A DNA stretch of 64,000 nucleotides from Lepidostoma basale (Eukaryota; Arthropoda; Insecta; Trichoptera; Lepidostomatidae), in the NCBI GenBank assembly GCA_022606425.2, contig JAHDVF020000875.1, positions 2,046,001-2,110,000 of the forward strand. The letters run 5' to 3'. The notes under the pieces were generated by a model. It saw nothing but the letters and a program-made list of their open reading frames with translations, had not been told where the DNA came from and did no database searches. The position numbers and the translations under genes were made by a program. This document shows positions 1 to 12,100 of the stretch, one piece after another (position 1 is the stretch's first letter; every line of letters begins with the position of its first letter).

Positions 1-420
1 TAAGAGTATTTGCTTTCTGAACGTACTTTCACTAATATGAAAGACGTAGATCTCCGAGGAAATCGCGTTCAGCAGACTAATTGTTCTATCCACCGGTGTC
101 ACCAGAGGCAGATTGGTTCTGGCGGCCGGTAGGTAACACAATCTATGCTGTCGCTGTCGGAGATATCTATCAGGGACAAAAAGTCGAACACCCTCCAGCA
201 CGGTCGAGTTCTCGAATTATCCCCTGAGTAATCTTAAGAAATGGGTTATGAGATGCCCATCTCTTCGAATCTGCAGAGAGTTGCCCCCAAGCATTCCCAA
301 AAGAAATGCCGTGTAATAGAGCCACGGATAGCTACCATACTCCCTCATGTAGAGACCTTAGAATTTTTTTCTGAACCCTCTACAGCATAACGGAATATCT
401 CGCCTCGTGTGGACTCCATA
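1..420 (-). mobile_element. RepA LINE 3' tail fragment
   Basis: This is the C-terminal end of a non-LTR retrotransposon read on the minus strand. It closely matches the better-preserved copy at 6704-7282, which encodes a recognisable block containing MREYGSYPWLY and LRRDGHLITHFFKL. The window edge cuts the 3' side, so the (TTTGA)n tail is not seen. The frame is interrupted. It ends at a RepB fragment. Confidence 0.8.
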
Positions 421-425
421 TTACA

Positions 426-512
426 TAACTAACTAACTAACCATCACGCCGTCTCCCCGAAGGGGTAGGCAGAAAGAATGGACTGCCACACTTTTCTTTC
501 CTGACATATTAC
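426..512 (-). mobile_element. RepB LINE 3' end fragment
   Basis: A short 3'-terminal piece. Read on the plus strand it starts with TAAC repeats followed by ACCATCACGCCGTCTCC, which is the inverted RepB end. It is severely 5'-truncated. Confidence 0.8.
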
Positions 513-1630
513 ATTATTACTGACTATTATTGACAATATTACATTGTATTGTATTATTTACTCTTACCACTTTTCAATGCGTAAATTTCTAAAACACTAG
601 TATATTTATTATTGTATTGTTAATATATCTCCGATATTCGATTAAATTCTAATTTGTTGAAAATAAAATTTACTATTTAATATAATAATTATATCTATCG
701 ATGCGTAAATGTATAAAGGATAAATAACCAAAATCTTAACCCAATACTCGTATATTCATTATATTCATAGAGGTATTAAATTTAAGGATTTAAATACTAC
801 CCCTCACAATTTCTGCTTTAATTTTTCCCTACCCAATCAGAGATATAGATCCTACCTACGTGAGACTTCATTCTCTTTCGAATTGCGAATTCGTTCAGCG
901 CATACTTTACGCGCAGGAATGCGAAGCATTCGATGTATTGGCGGGAAAGGTCGGGGAAATGGCGCGTTATTACATTCCTGGAAAGAACATTCCGGTGGCT
1001 CTATTATGGTCTGAAGGGAAAATTCGCACATATACGATATTCGTTTTTATTAACAGTTCCATTAAAATAGTAGTACTTATCGTGACAAATTTCTTCATTT
1101 GGCAAAAAAATTGTCACGTCACAAAATTCAATTTGTATTTCGAATTCCGATAGCAAAAAAGCGAATACACCTTTAGTTTTAATCCGCTCACCTTTAGTTT
1201 TAATCATTTAGCTATTGCAACAAGTGTCGAAATTTATAATATATTGGCAACGTTCCATCCTCCCTGCCCTCTGGAAACAGCGTGATGGTTTTTAAGCAAC
1301 GGTAAAAAGTTTACAGGATTTTTTCTAGAAAATGGCTGTCTATTGCCCTTTCTTACTTTGATCATGGACGATTCTTCGGGGTAACAATTTAGCAAAATCC
1401 CATCCCGAAGTCAATTTGCTGTGTCGTGTCCTCTTCTTGTAATACGCAAGCTATCAACAATGTAAATAATGTTTTGAAAAGTGTGGTTATTTGGATTTAG
1501 TACAAAGGTCATACAATCATATTTTTAATTAAGGGGGCTATGAATTCAAAGGTAGTACCTACCTACTTTCATCTCCACAAAATAGTACTGAGTAGAGAAA
1601 ATCAAACTGCGGAAATCGACCGAAAAATTA
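513..1630. other. intergenic, no gene recognised
   Basis: Mostly AT-rich sequence. A patch at about 855-1010 is clearly richer in CpG and holds a short open frame continuing to 1153. I see no recognisable domain, splice-supported exon or repeat there. Confidence 0.5.
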
Positions 1631-1633
1631 ATT

Positions 1634-2066
1634 TGGGTTGGGCTGCCTTCGGTAAATTCGACCATATATTGAAAAATCCACGAACCCCTATTAACCTTAA
1701 ATGAAAGGTATTTGACTGCTGCGTCCTACCGGTGTTATCTTATGGGTTTGAAATTACAATATTGCCTCAAAAAGCGCAAATAAATCGAGAATTGTTTAAA
1801 GAGCTATGGAAAGAACAATGTTGGGTCGGTGTCGGACATCATCACAAGAGTGGCAACGCTAAAATGGCGCTGGGCAAGCCATGTCGCTCGCAGCTCTAAC
1901 GATAGATAAAATGCCTCCTTTGCTGGTGTCCTAGAACTGCGAAAAGAGACCGCCGCGCCGCCGGTACGATATGGATGCGTGTTGCCCAGGATCTACAGAC
2001 ATGGAACCAGATAGAGGAGGCCAACGTCCAGAAGTGGACGGAAATAGGATAACCACGATGATGATG
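1634..2066 (+). mobile_element. RepC RTE/BovB-like LINE fragment
   Basis: A degenerate RT C-terminal tail with several frame breaks. It encodes pieces such as LGWAAFGKF, LKWRWASHVARS and a closing block that reads as a LINE tail ending in EANVQKWT. A second copy of the same stretch lies at 14357-14805. No intact ORF remains. Confidence 0.7.
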
Positions 2067-3010
2067 ATTCTCATATCTTGCAAGTGCATTATTACTTTTA
2101 GATTTTAATATATTTGTGGGAATAACACGTTTTGCCTTGCCAAGACATTCAAATCAAATCACTCATAACTCTTTCAGCGATGGTTTTCCCGGCTAATCCA
2201 CAATAAATGAAAGCATATACGAGAACGCATGCTAAGAATTATATAAAGCAATTAAATTAATCGCTATCACCGATTCAACTTCAGTATTTTATAAATATTA
2301 TGTTTTTCTTATATTTTTATGAACGTTATTTCAAAATTATATTGAATTTTACAGCAAAAAAAAATACAATACGATAAGGGAAACACTTTTTTTTTAATTT
2401 GGTTTGTATAAGACATGAACGCGTGTTGACAATTACTATGGCGTTATTTTATTTTTAAAAGTCACTGGTAAGTCTCGTCTAAGAGACCTATTTCGACGTG
2501 TCTGTTTTGATCATCCTTCCACCGTAGTTGCGGTCGCCCTGCACTTCTCTTCGCCGTCCACGGTCTCCAAGTCAGCAGTCTTATTGTCCACTTTTCATCT
2601 GAGCTTCTGGCTTAAGACAACAAGAGCTAAGAAAAATATGTGTAGGTAATATTACCCGGGATTTCGTGCGGGTATACAAATATTGTCCGAAATCTGAATA
2701 TAAATATCCACTGCTTTAGCGTGAAATCGTTACATACGTTTTACACTATAAACGTCAGAAGTCAAGCGTAACAAGATGGCGTCCGTAAGCAAGCTGTCAT
2801 TTTAAATTTCTCACAAAAAATGTTTTTCTGCATCTATTTCTAGGATTTCGCAATATGTACAATATAATGACATTTAATCAATCAATTTTAGCTGTGGGTT
2901 TTGAATGAATCACAAAAACAATAGAATCTGCCGTATGAATAGAAAATTGTATTTAAAAAATCTAAAATGTTCTTTTAATTTTATTTTTTGTTCTGCGAAT
3001 ACATCCCTGT
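2067..3010. other. upstream flank of the MOXD1 homologue
   Basis: No gene is recognised. The stretch around 2460-2600 resembles a decayed minus-strand LINE tail but cannot be assigned to a family. The rest is AT-rich sequence of unknown function. Confidence 0.4.
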
Positions 3011-3017
3011 GCCAGGG

Positions 3018-3054
3018 TATAAATATACCTCCCCCTGAGCCGATTATCCTCAGT
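3018..3054 (+). promoter_or_regulatory. candidate core promoter (TATA + initiator) of the MOXD1 homologue
   Basis: TATAAATA lies at 3018-3025, inside a locally GC-rich block. The arthropod initiator TCAGT follows at 3050-3054, with its A at 3052. The spacing from the TATA start to that A is about 34 nt, slightly longer than the usual 30-31. The pair lies about 113 nt upstream of the signal-peptide ATG at 3165, giving a plausible short 5' UTR. Inferred from motif and position only. Confidence 0.45.
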
Positions 3055-3164
3055 CGCCCACCGTCCTCGCAAGTGGTGGGAAATAAAATTATAACTCTAA
3101 AAAATTTGTTTTTGTTTAAACAATATCTTACAGAGAATCAAATAATTGTTTTTGAAGTAACACG

Positions 3165-6100
3165 ATGACGATATTCAGGAGTGAAATATTGCTATTCGCA
3201 CTTAATTTTGTTTTCATTGTAACGGCTTTTTCCTTCGCATCGTCGCGTGATATAGTTATGAAACGAAGTCTACATCCAGGTAAAATAAAAGATTATAAAA
3301 TTATAATATGTGAACATCAAATGGACGATGGAGCATGGAATTAGCGACTTGTATCCGGAAAACAAACCCAAAATAACGACCCAGATCAAAATTATTCTAC
3401 AATAGTCCACCTCCGTCAAACAAAATGATCTCGTGGACGATGCTATCTCTTACAACAACTCCAACCAAACACTGCTCCTCTTCTCTTTCCCTCGGAAACA
3501 TACTGCTTTCTAAAATAATAAGGCTGATACTATCATGCACTACAATACCAACCCTACCTGGTCTTCCATAAATGTAGCATAGATCGAGAAATATTTGGGA
3601 CTTAAGCATAAACCCTAAATACTTTCGCCATCTTTCGAAGGAGCACTCCTAGCTTTACTTACATAAACAGCCATTGTCGTCCGCTGCTGGACATAGGCCT
3701 CCCCCATACTTCTCACGTATTCCTGTCTTGTGCCTTTCGCATCCAATCACCAGCAAAATTTCGAATGTCATCGGACCATCGTGTGGGGGGTCTCCCTCTG
3801 TTTCTTTTGTCTTCGCGGGGTCTCCACTCCACCACTCGTCTTTTCCATCGATCCATCCAGTCATCACACATCTAGCCCCAGAATAAAACCTAATCCAAAT
3901 CACATTTCCAATGTTTCCAGAAGATCCAAATCCAAGTTCAAATCGTATTTCAAAAATGAAATTTAATACATATTTTTACTGTTTAAAATGTGTGGTTTGG
4001 ACATATGGAACGGGTGGATGACGGAAGAATGGTTAAAAAAATACTTTTAAGTAGTGAGAATGGAAAAAAAATTCGAGGAAGGCCAAGTAAGACATGGCAT
4101 GAACAAAATAATTAATTACTGAAAGGCGGCCATGTTCGAAGTAGGAACAATCGACGAGCGTGCATGTCACGATGTGTACATGTAGAAGGGGCGCGAAAAT
4201 TGTGTCTAGATAGAACCGTGTGGCGGTCTATCCTTTTTGCCTACCCCTTCGGGGAAACGGCGTGATGGTTGGTAAGTTAAATCGTAAATACATTACAAAT
4301 CGGTTACTTAGATGATGTCAGTTAAAACGCCAACATTACCAACCACAGCTGTACAAAGCTTCAACTCTATCGGATGAAATGAATGTCTGACATTCAATTT
4401 TGGTATAATCTATTTAATGTTAACATAAATTTTTTGAAGTCATAATTTTTTTTAAACGTTTTATTAACCAAAGATAACTTTAGTAAACAGATATCTGGTT
4501 AGAATATGAGAGGAATCTAATTTGAAAATTCCTGAGGTCTGAGGAAATGTAAAACCATTTGAATTTTCCAATACTTAGATTTTGAAAGCTCTCCCTCTTC
4601 TTCTTCGTATCAATAACAAGCTACTTGAAAAGGGCTCTACGTCTCATCTTTCTTTTGCCATTGTGGTGGTAGGTTCTAGGGCCGGATGTTTTAATAACAC
4701 CCCACGTGGACTTTGGTGACACCCACCTTGTTCCAATCTTAAAGAATGTACCAACTGATATTTTTATATTCCCAAAGTATAATAATATAAAATGTATTTA
4801 TATTTAAGTTTGAAAATGTTAATAGCTAATTACTAACCTTAATACATTTCTCTTTAGATAGTATTGCATTGCTAGTGTATTATTAAATTGAAGAAAATTA
4901 ACTGATCATCAATAAAATAATGGATTGCCACACTTTTCTTTCCTGATAAACTTCTCTCGCTTCCTCAACGTCGTGTTATGCATGCGCGTCGATTTCTCCG
5001 ACTCCTCGCGCGGCCGACATTCGATATTTGATCGTGTCACGTTTTCCAAGGTGTGATCATAAACTAAGACGTGAGTGACACAGTGTATCTAGCAGTCCAC
5101 CTACCTCTTCAGCGACCTTCTTTTCTTCTCTCTAGCCATCATTCCGCTGCTGGATGTAGGTCTCTTCAAATAGTCTCCATTTTTGCTGTCTTGCTCGACA
5201 CTTATCCATCTTCTTCCCTCGACTGCAATTACGCCATCAGCCCCTCTTTTCTGGGGTCGACCGATGCCCCTGTTTCCTTCACATGGTTCCACGTCAAGAG
5301 CTCTGGGTGCCCATCTATCCATTCTCTGGCTGTCATTTCCATTTAAGTTTGGAAATACATCATCAGCAGCCGTCTTTCATCCACTGCTGAATGTAGGCTT
5401 CTCCCAAAGCAAGCCACCGCCTCCTGTCGATTGCCGCTTCCATCCATCCACGTCCAGCAATCCTCTTCAGATCGTCGGTCCAGCGGGCAGGGGGGCATCC
5501 AACTCTACGGAATCCTGTACGCGGTCTCCACTCCTGAACCCGTCTCCCCCATCGGCCGTCGGTTCTCCGACAGACATGGCCAGCCCATTGCCACTTCAGC
5601 CCGCCCATCCTAAAGCCACCTCAGTCACCTTAGTTTGTTGTCGAATAAATTCGTTTCTAAATCTGTCCCTCAAGGTTATTCCAAGCATGGCTCTTTCTTT
5701 GACGCGTTGGGCGAGCTTGAATCTGTAGACTAGATCTTTTGTCTGTGTCCACGTCTCGACTCCGTACGTCATCACTGGCAAGACACACTAGTTGAAAGAC
5801 TTTAGTCTTGAGGCATTGTGGTATTTTAGAAATGAGAACATGGCGTAATTTTCCATTTTTCTGGAAACAACGTGATAAAAATAATATTCAGTGATACGGC
5901 GTGATATTGAGATAATAAGGTCTCCTTTCTTATTGCTATTTTCCACTTTATGTGGGGTCGGCCCTTCTAACATGATTTTTCCAGGACGCTCTGTCTTGAA
6001 TCAGATCTCTGTTGAGTCCACATTTTTTGATAGTGGCCTCGTTGGATACCAACAGAACAGTTAGTCAATTAAGTAAAAAAATACTTTTATTTATTGCAGC

Positions 6101-9100
6101 GATGATACCAACTACCGATAACGCACACCACACCTCTATGGCGTGGATTGGGTCTGGAATGGGTTTTCAAACAAAGAAATTCAAAGCAAATTTTGAACTC
6201 AAGTCCGATGAACAGATGCCTTATCGCGTTCCACTAGACGTGGACAGCAAGATCATGATGTCATGGAGGCCGGACTATAAGAAAGCAAAGGTCTGGTTCA
6301 GAGTCACATTCGCGAAAGACCTCCCTGACATGGATTGGTTTAGCCTCGGTTGGTCTGATTATGGAGAAATGGCACCGGCCGACTTCTGTTTGCTGTGGTT
6401 TGGTTGGGATGGTACTGCATTCCTTCAGGTAAGAACCTTTATTATTATTCATAGCGAACTTCAAATAAAGAAACATGTGTGTACCTACTTATTTTCGCAT
6501 ATAAAAAGTTATACTTCTTTGGCCTAACAAAAAAAAAACATTTTTAAAGTTTTTAAACACAAGTTTTGTCACTGATTACTGAACGCATTATAGTAAATAA
6601 AAGATTTGGTACTTTCGCGGCTATATCGCTTTAAAAATAATTTGAAAAGTGCTTATTAAAAATACATATAGTTGGTATGACCGTTCTTTTTTACGTTTTA
6701 TCAATCAAATCAAATCAAATCAACTCCGTTTATTAACTCAAAAGACATTACAAACAGGAAAATGTTTAAGGCATCTATTGAGTATAGATTAAATATTATA
6801 AAAATAAAACATAGTACCAGGAACGCATTTGAGATGGTTTGACATTAGGAAGACAAGATACTTTCTAAAGTCAAGAGTATTTGTCTCCTGAACGTACCTT
6901 CACTAATATGAAAGACGTCGATCTCCGAGGAGACCGCGTTCTGCAGACTAATTGCTCTTCCCACTGGTGTCACCAGAGGCAGATTGGTTCTGGTGGCCGG
7001 TAGGTAAAACAATCTGTGCTGTCGCTGTCGGAGAAATCTATCAGGGACAAAAAGAGCAACACCCTCTAGCACGGCCGAGTTCTCGAAATATCCCCTGATT
7101 AATTTAAAGAAATGGGTAATGAGATGCCCATCTCTACGAAGCTGTAAAGAATTGGTCCCGAGAATTCCTAAAAGAAATGCCGTTGGATAGAGCCACGGAT
7201 AACTACCATACTCCCTCATGTAGAGGATACCTCAGAAAATTTTTCTGAACCCTCTCCAGCATAATGGAATATCTCGCCTCGTGACATATGGAACGCATGG
7301 ATGAAGAAAGAATGGTTAAGAAAATATATTTTAACAATGTGAATGGAATTTGGAGTTGAGGAAGATCAAGGAAAACATGGCATGACTACGTTAATTGAGT
7401 TTTAAAGGTTGACCATGTTAGAAGTCGGAAGAATTGATGTGCGTGTATGACTAGCTGTTTGAATGTGGAGGAAATTAGAGAGGTGTCAGGATCGACTAGT
7501 GTACTTGAGAGGTGTGTCAGGATAGGGTTGTGTGGTAGTCCATTCTTTGCCTACTCTTCCAGAGAAACGGCGTGATGGTTTGTTGTATTGATTTTTTTCA
7601 AGATTGTTTTCTATCGATGATCTTTCTATTATGATAGAGGTTCATATTTATATTTTCTGGTTTCAATTGAAAATTATCGATAAGCTAAAATATATTTTCT
7701 TTTAAGAAATGAATTATTTTATCGTAGGATACTTACGTCACAGAAGATGGCAACTTACGTAGAGACCAGCACAATGATTGCCTGGAGTCATCCTGGAATG
7801 CAAAGAGTAAAACATTAATATTTTCAAGATTATTTGATACTTGCGACGGTGAAGACTATGTGATTGAGGTAAATTTAATGTTTTTGATAACTTATTTCTA
7901 AAATTCACCCTATCATATAATACCTCCAGAGCTTAACCGGTTAGGTACCTTAAGCGAGTATACTCGCTATCTGCTGCTGTGCCCGTGGGGTTGGACATAC
8001 AAAATGAGCGAGTTAACTCGCAGATGTTTACGTCTGTTTATAATTAATTTCTAGTATTATATGAATGTAGAACATATAAAGGCATATCGCACGCTTAATA
8101 GTAAACTGACCGATTATGGTTTAGGTCATAATTGAGTTAACATTAGACAGAGGCTTGTGTTAACGCTATCCATCGTTTCGCGTCAAAATTAAATCAAAAT
8201 TCCGCCAATTGACCTCCATTACACTATATCGGTATTTTTCATTCGTACGTGTTTTTCGAATGTTTTTGTTAAAACACCGACTCATGTCAGATTGAGCAAA
8301 ACTTGCTTCTTTGAGTTAAGCCAGTGATCTATTAAGCGTGCGATATGTTGGAATGATGCAGTGTTGCGTGGCTCTTTCATATTTCCTCTGTGGTACATAC
8401 AAAATGAGCGAGTTAATTCGCGGATTTACATGTCTGTTTCTAAGTAATTTCTTTCATATGTTGGAATTATGAAGTGTTGCGTGGATTTTTCATGTTTACT
8501 CTGTGCTACATACAAAATAAGCGAGTTAACTCGCGGATGTTTATATCTGTTTCTAATAAATATATAGTATTATATGAATGTAGAACTTATAAAAGCATAT
8601 GTTGGAATGATGCAGTTCTGCATGTCTCTTTAATATTTCCTCTGAGCTACATACAAAATGAGCGAGTTAACTCGCGGACTTCTGAATTGCTAATCAAATA
8701 TTTCCACGGTATATGAAGCTTATTCTGTGTAGCCACACTTCGAATGCCTCTAACCGGTTCATAGTATGCACCTCCAGAGTCCAGGTTTCCGAACCATACA
8801 ACAGAACAGACTAAACATAGCACCACAACATTCTCAGTGACAAATGCAAATATTAGAAGTGATATCAGTGCGAATAAAAGTGTTATGAACAAAATAATTA
8901 AATAATTATTAAGATGGTCAAGGGGAGCTTTCGCTATGCTTCGCCCTGTATGCCGTTCCAGTATCATTTCGAGAAAGCTTAAGCTCCAAATATTCAGCAG
9001 TAGCGTTAAAAACGTATTGCTGTACGGATGTGAGACTTGAAAATCTACCGCGGACGTTATTGGTAAGCACTCCAGGTGTTTATAAATAGGTGCCTTCGCT

Positions 9101-12100
9101 CAATATTCAAAATCTATTGGCCCCAAACAATGTCAAATGCCGTTCTCTGGACCATGGTAGGCGAAAAGCCAATTAGAGGAATATGTCGCTAGACGCAAAT
9201 GGCAGTGGATCGGTCACACTCTGAGACGAAACCCAGCCTGCATCGCTCAGGGCGCACTAGACTGGTCCCCTATGGGGGGAAAGAGAAAGCGAGGCAGACC
9301 TAGAGCCACCTGGAGAAGAGCCCTGCAGGACGAGGTTAAGGCAGCAGACCTCACTTGGGATGATGTTAGGCATCAAGCATGCGATAGAATCGGGTGGAGA
9401 AGATTCCTTGAGGCCCTATGCACCACGGAGGTGTGACAGGCCAAAAATAAAAGAATATGGTCACATAATGAGACACATGGAAAGTATGAATGAAGAAAGA
9501 ATGATAAAGAAAGCATGTATGACTAAAACGGAACTAAAAATAGAGGAAGACATAGGAAAACGTGTCATGCTCAAATTAATTGAATAATATATTTTATTAG
9601 TCGGCCACGTGATGAATTGGAGAAATCAACGTGCGTGCATGACACGATATATGAATGCTGAGGAAGCTTGAGAAGTGATAGAAGCGAGAGAGAGGAAAGA
9701 GCATTGTCGCGGTCTATTATTTCTGCGTACCCCTTCGGCGAGACGGCGTGATGGTGAGTTAAGTTAGCATTTTCTGCCTAAATTTCGAATTTAATATCTC
9801 GAAAACTGAATTTTTAATACAAGAGAGCGAAAGAGGTATACTTCGATTATCTGCGAAAGTAATTCGAAATGCACACGATGCACATGCTCGAAAACGTTTC
9901 TGGGTTATTATGAGTTTTATTCTGATAATTGTTATTGGTTGTAATTGTCTTCTTCTTTTTTTTGTTCTGTCCCACCTCTGTGGTGCATTGGGCCTCAAGG
10001 AACCTTCTCCATCGCATGCCTGATGCCTAACATCATCTCAAGTGAGGCCTGCAGCTTTAACCTTGTCTTGCAGGTCTCTTCTCCAAGTGGCTCTAGGTCT
10101 GCCTCGCTTCCTTCTTCCCCTCATAGGGGACCAGTCTAGTGCGCCCTGAGCGATGCAGGCTGGGTTCCGTCTCAGAGTGTGACCGATCCACTGCCATTTA
10201 CGTCTAGCGACTTGTACTCTAATTGGTTTTTCGCCTGCCATGATCCAGAGAACGGTATTCGACACTGTTTGGGGCCAATAGATTTTGAATATTGAGCGAA
10301 GGCACCCATTTATAAATACCTGGAGTTTTCACATTCGTAACTTCATGAAACTAAAGGTAGGATTTGGTTTGCTTCCGTGAATATTTCACGGATAGCTACT
10401 AGTTGTAGTATATTTAGTGAAAGAAATAAAGCAATGAGAAAAATGATAAAGGAGCGGTGTTATTTAGGACGCCACCACTCACATTGTGTGGGCGCACGGC
10501 GTGGGCCGCCTCACCAGTCCCGGGGCTGCCAAGGCGGGGGCCCGGGGGATGGTGCGCGTGCAGATCCAGAAGTCAACCCGCCCGCTGCCACCAATGCCCC
10601 CCGGGGCGCAGTCCCTCCGCGTGCTCGCCAGCTCAGTACACGTGCCCGGCACGGACACCACGTACTGGTGCCACGTGCACGAGATGCCTGCCTGGCTGCA
10701 GAAGAAACGGCACCACATCATAAGGGTAATTCTTCTTCTTCGCCAGTTTCAATCTAAGGGATTGGTTTGCAGCAAAGTGTATCATATTGCTTGGAATTTC
10801 ACTTAGGCCTTTGGAGAGAGCTAGAATGAGCGAGAATGAGCGAGAGAGAGCGAGAGAGAGAGCGAGAGAGAGGGAGAGAGAGAGCGAGAGAGAGTGAGAG
10901 AGAGCGAGAGAGAGGGCCAGAGAGAGAGCGAGAGAGAGAGAGCGAGAGAGAGAGAGCGAGAAAGAGCGTGAGACAGCGAGAGAGCAAGAGAGAGGGAGAG
11001 AGAGCGAGAGAGATCGAGAGAGAGGGCGAGAGAGAGATGTAACTCTTGAAGAGTTATGGCCTCCTCTAAAACTTTATTCTGAGCTCCTCGATCCTGCCCC
11101 ATTGGCTTCCAGTTGCATGATTATTGATTCGTCTTATGTTGGGGTATAATAATATAATAATAATACAATGTATAAGATTGCCAGGGTCATTACAATACAA
11201 CGTATAAGATTGCCAGGGTCATTACAATACAACGTATAAGATTGCCAGGGTCATTACAATACAATTATAAGATTGCCAGGGCCATTACAATACAACGTAT
11301 AAGATTGCCAGGGTCATTACAATACAATGTATAAGATTGCCAGAATCATTATAATACAATGTATAAGATTGCCATGGTCATTACAATACAACGTATAAGA
11401 TTGCCAAGGTCATTATCATATAATGTTTCTAAAGTAATATATTTCATTAACTCAAAATTTCAGTATGAATCACAAATAACACCAGGAAACGAAGGTCTCG
11501 TTCACCACATGGAAGTTTTCTACTGTGATTCTCCAGCAGACCAAGTCATCTCCAGTTACCGGGGGTCGTGCTTTTCTCCTGATCGCCCTGAAGATACAAT
11601 GGTAAAAATATTATGAAATAAATTGTTAAAAAAAAATCTCCCGAAGGAAGAAATGAATCGTGAAAAAAATCAAGATAAATGAAAGGCTTTGATTTTTTGT
11701 GCGTGAAATAGATAATGCGCGTACCATCTACCGGGTGTGCGCTATTTCTTTCTCTCTGGCTAGTTCGTTTGGCGTGCAAGGAAGACACGCTATTTGTCGA
11801 ACAGAGTGTATTTATATTAGTGAATTTACATGTAAAACATCGACTATTGTTTAGCACTCTAACAGTTATGTTTATCAGAAATTGATAGTTCTATATAAAT
11901 CATAAACCAAATAAGAATATTGGCTTTTTGTAAATATGTATGTTTTATAGGTCTGTACAAAAGTTCGTGCGGCGTGGGCAATGGGAGCAGGACCTTTTAT
12001 ATATCCCGAAGAAGCCGGCCTCCCAATAGGAGGCCCGAAATCTAATAAATTCATAATGCTTGAGGTGCATTACAACAATCCGGAGTTACGTTCTGGTAAA

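Noticed and set aside
10799..11102. Long Ser/Leu- and Arg/Glu-rich open frames
   Set aside because: They translate the GA microsatellite on both strands; low complexity and no splice context.
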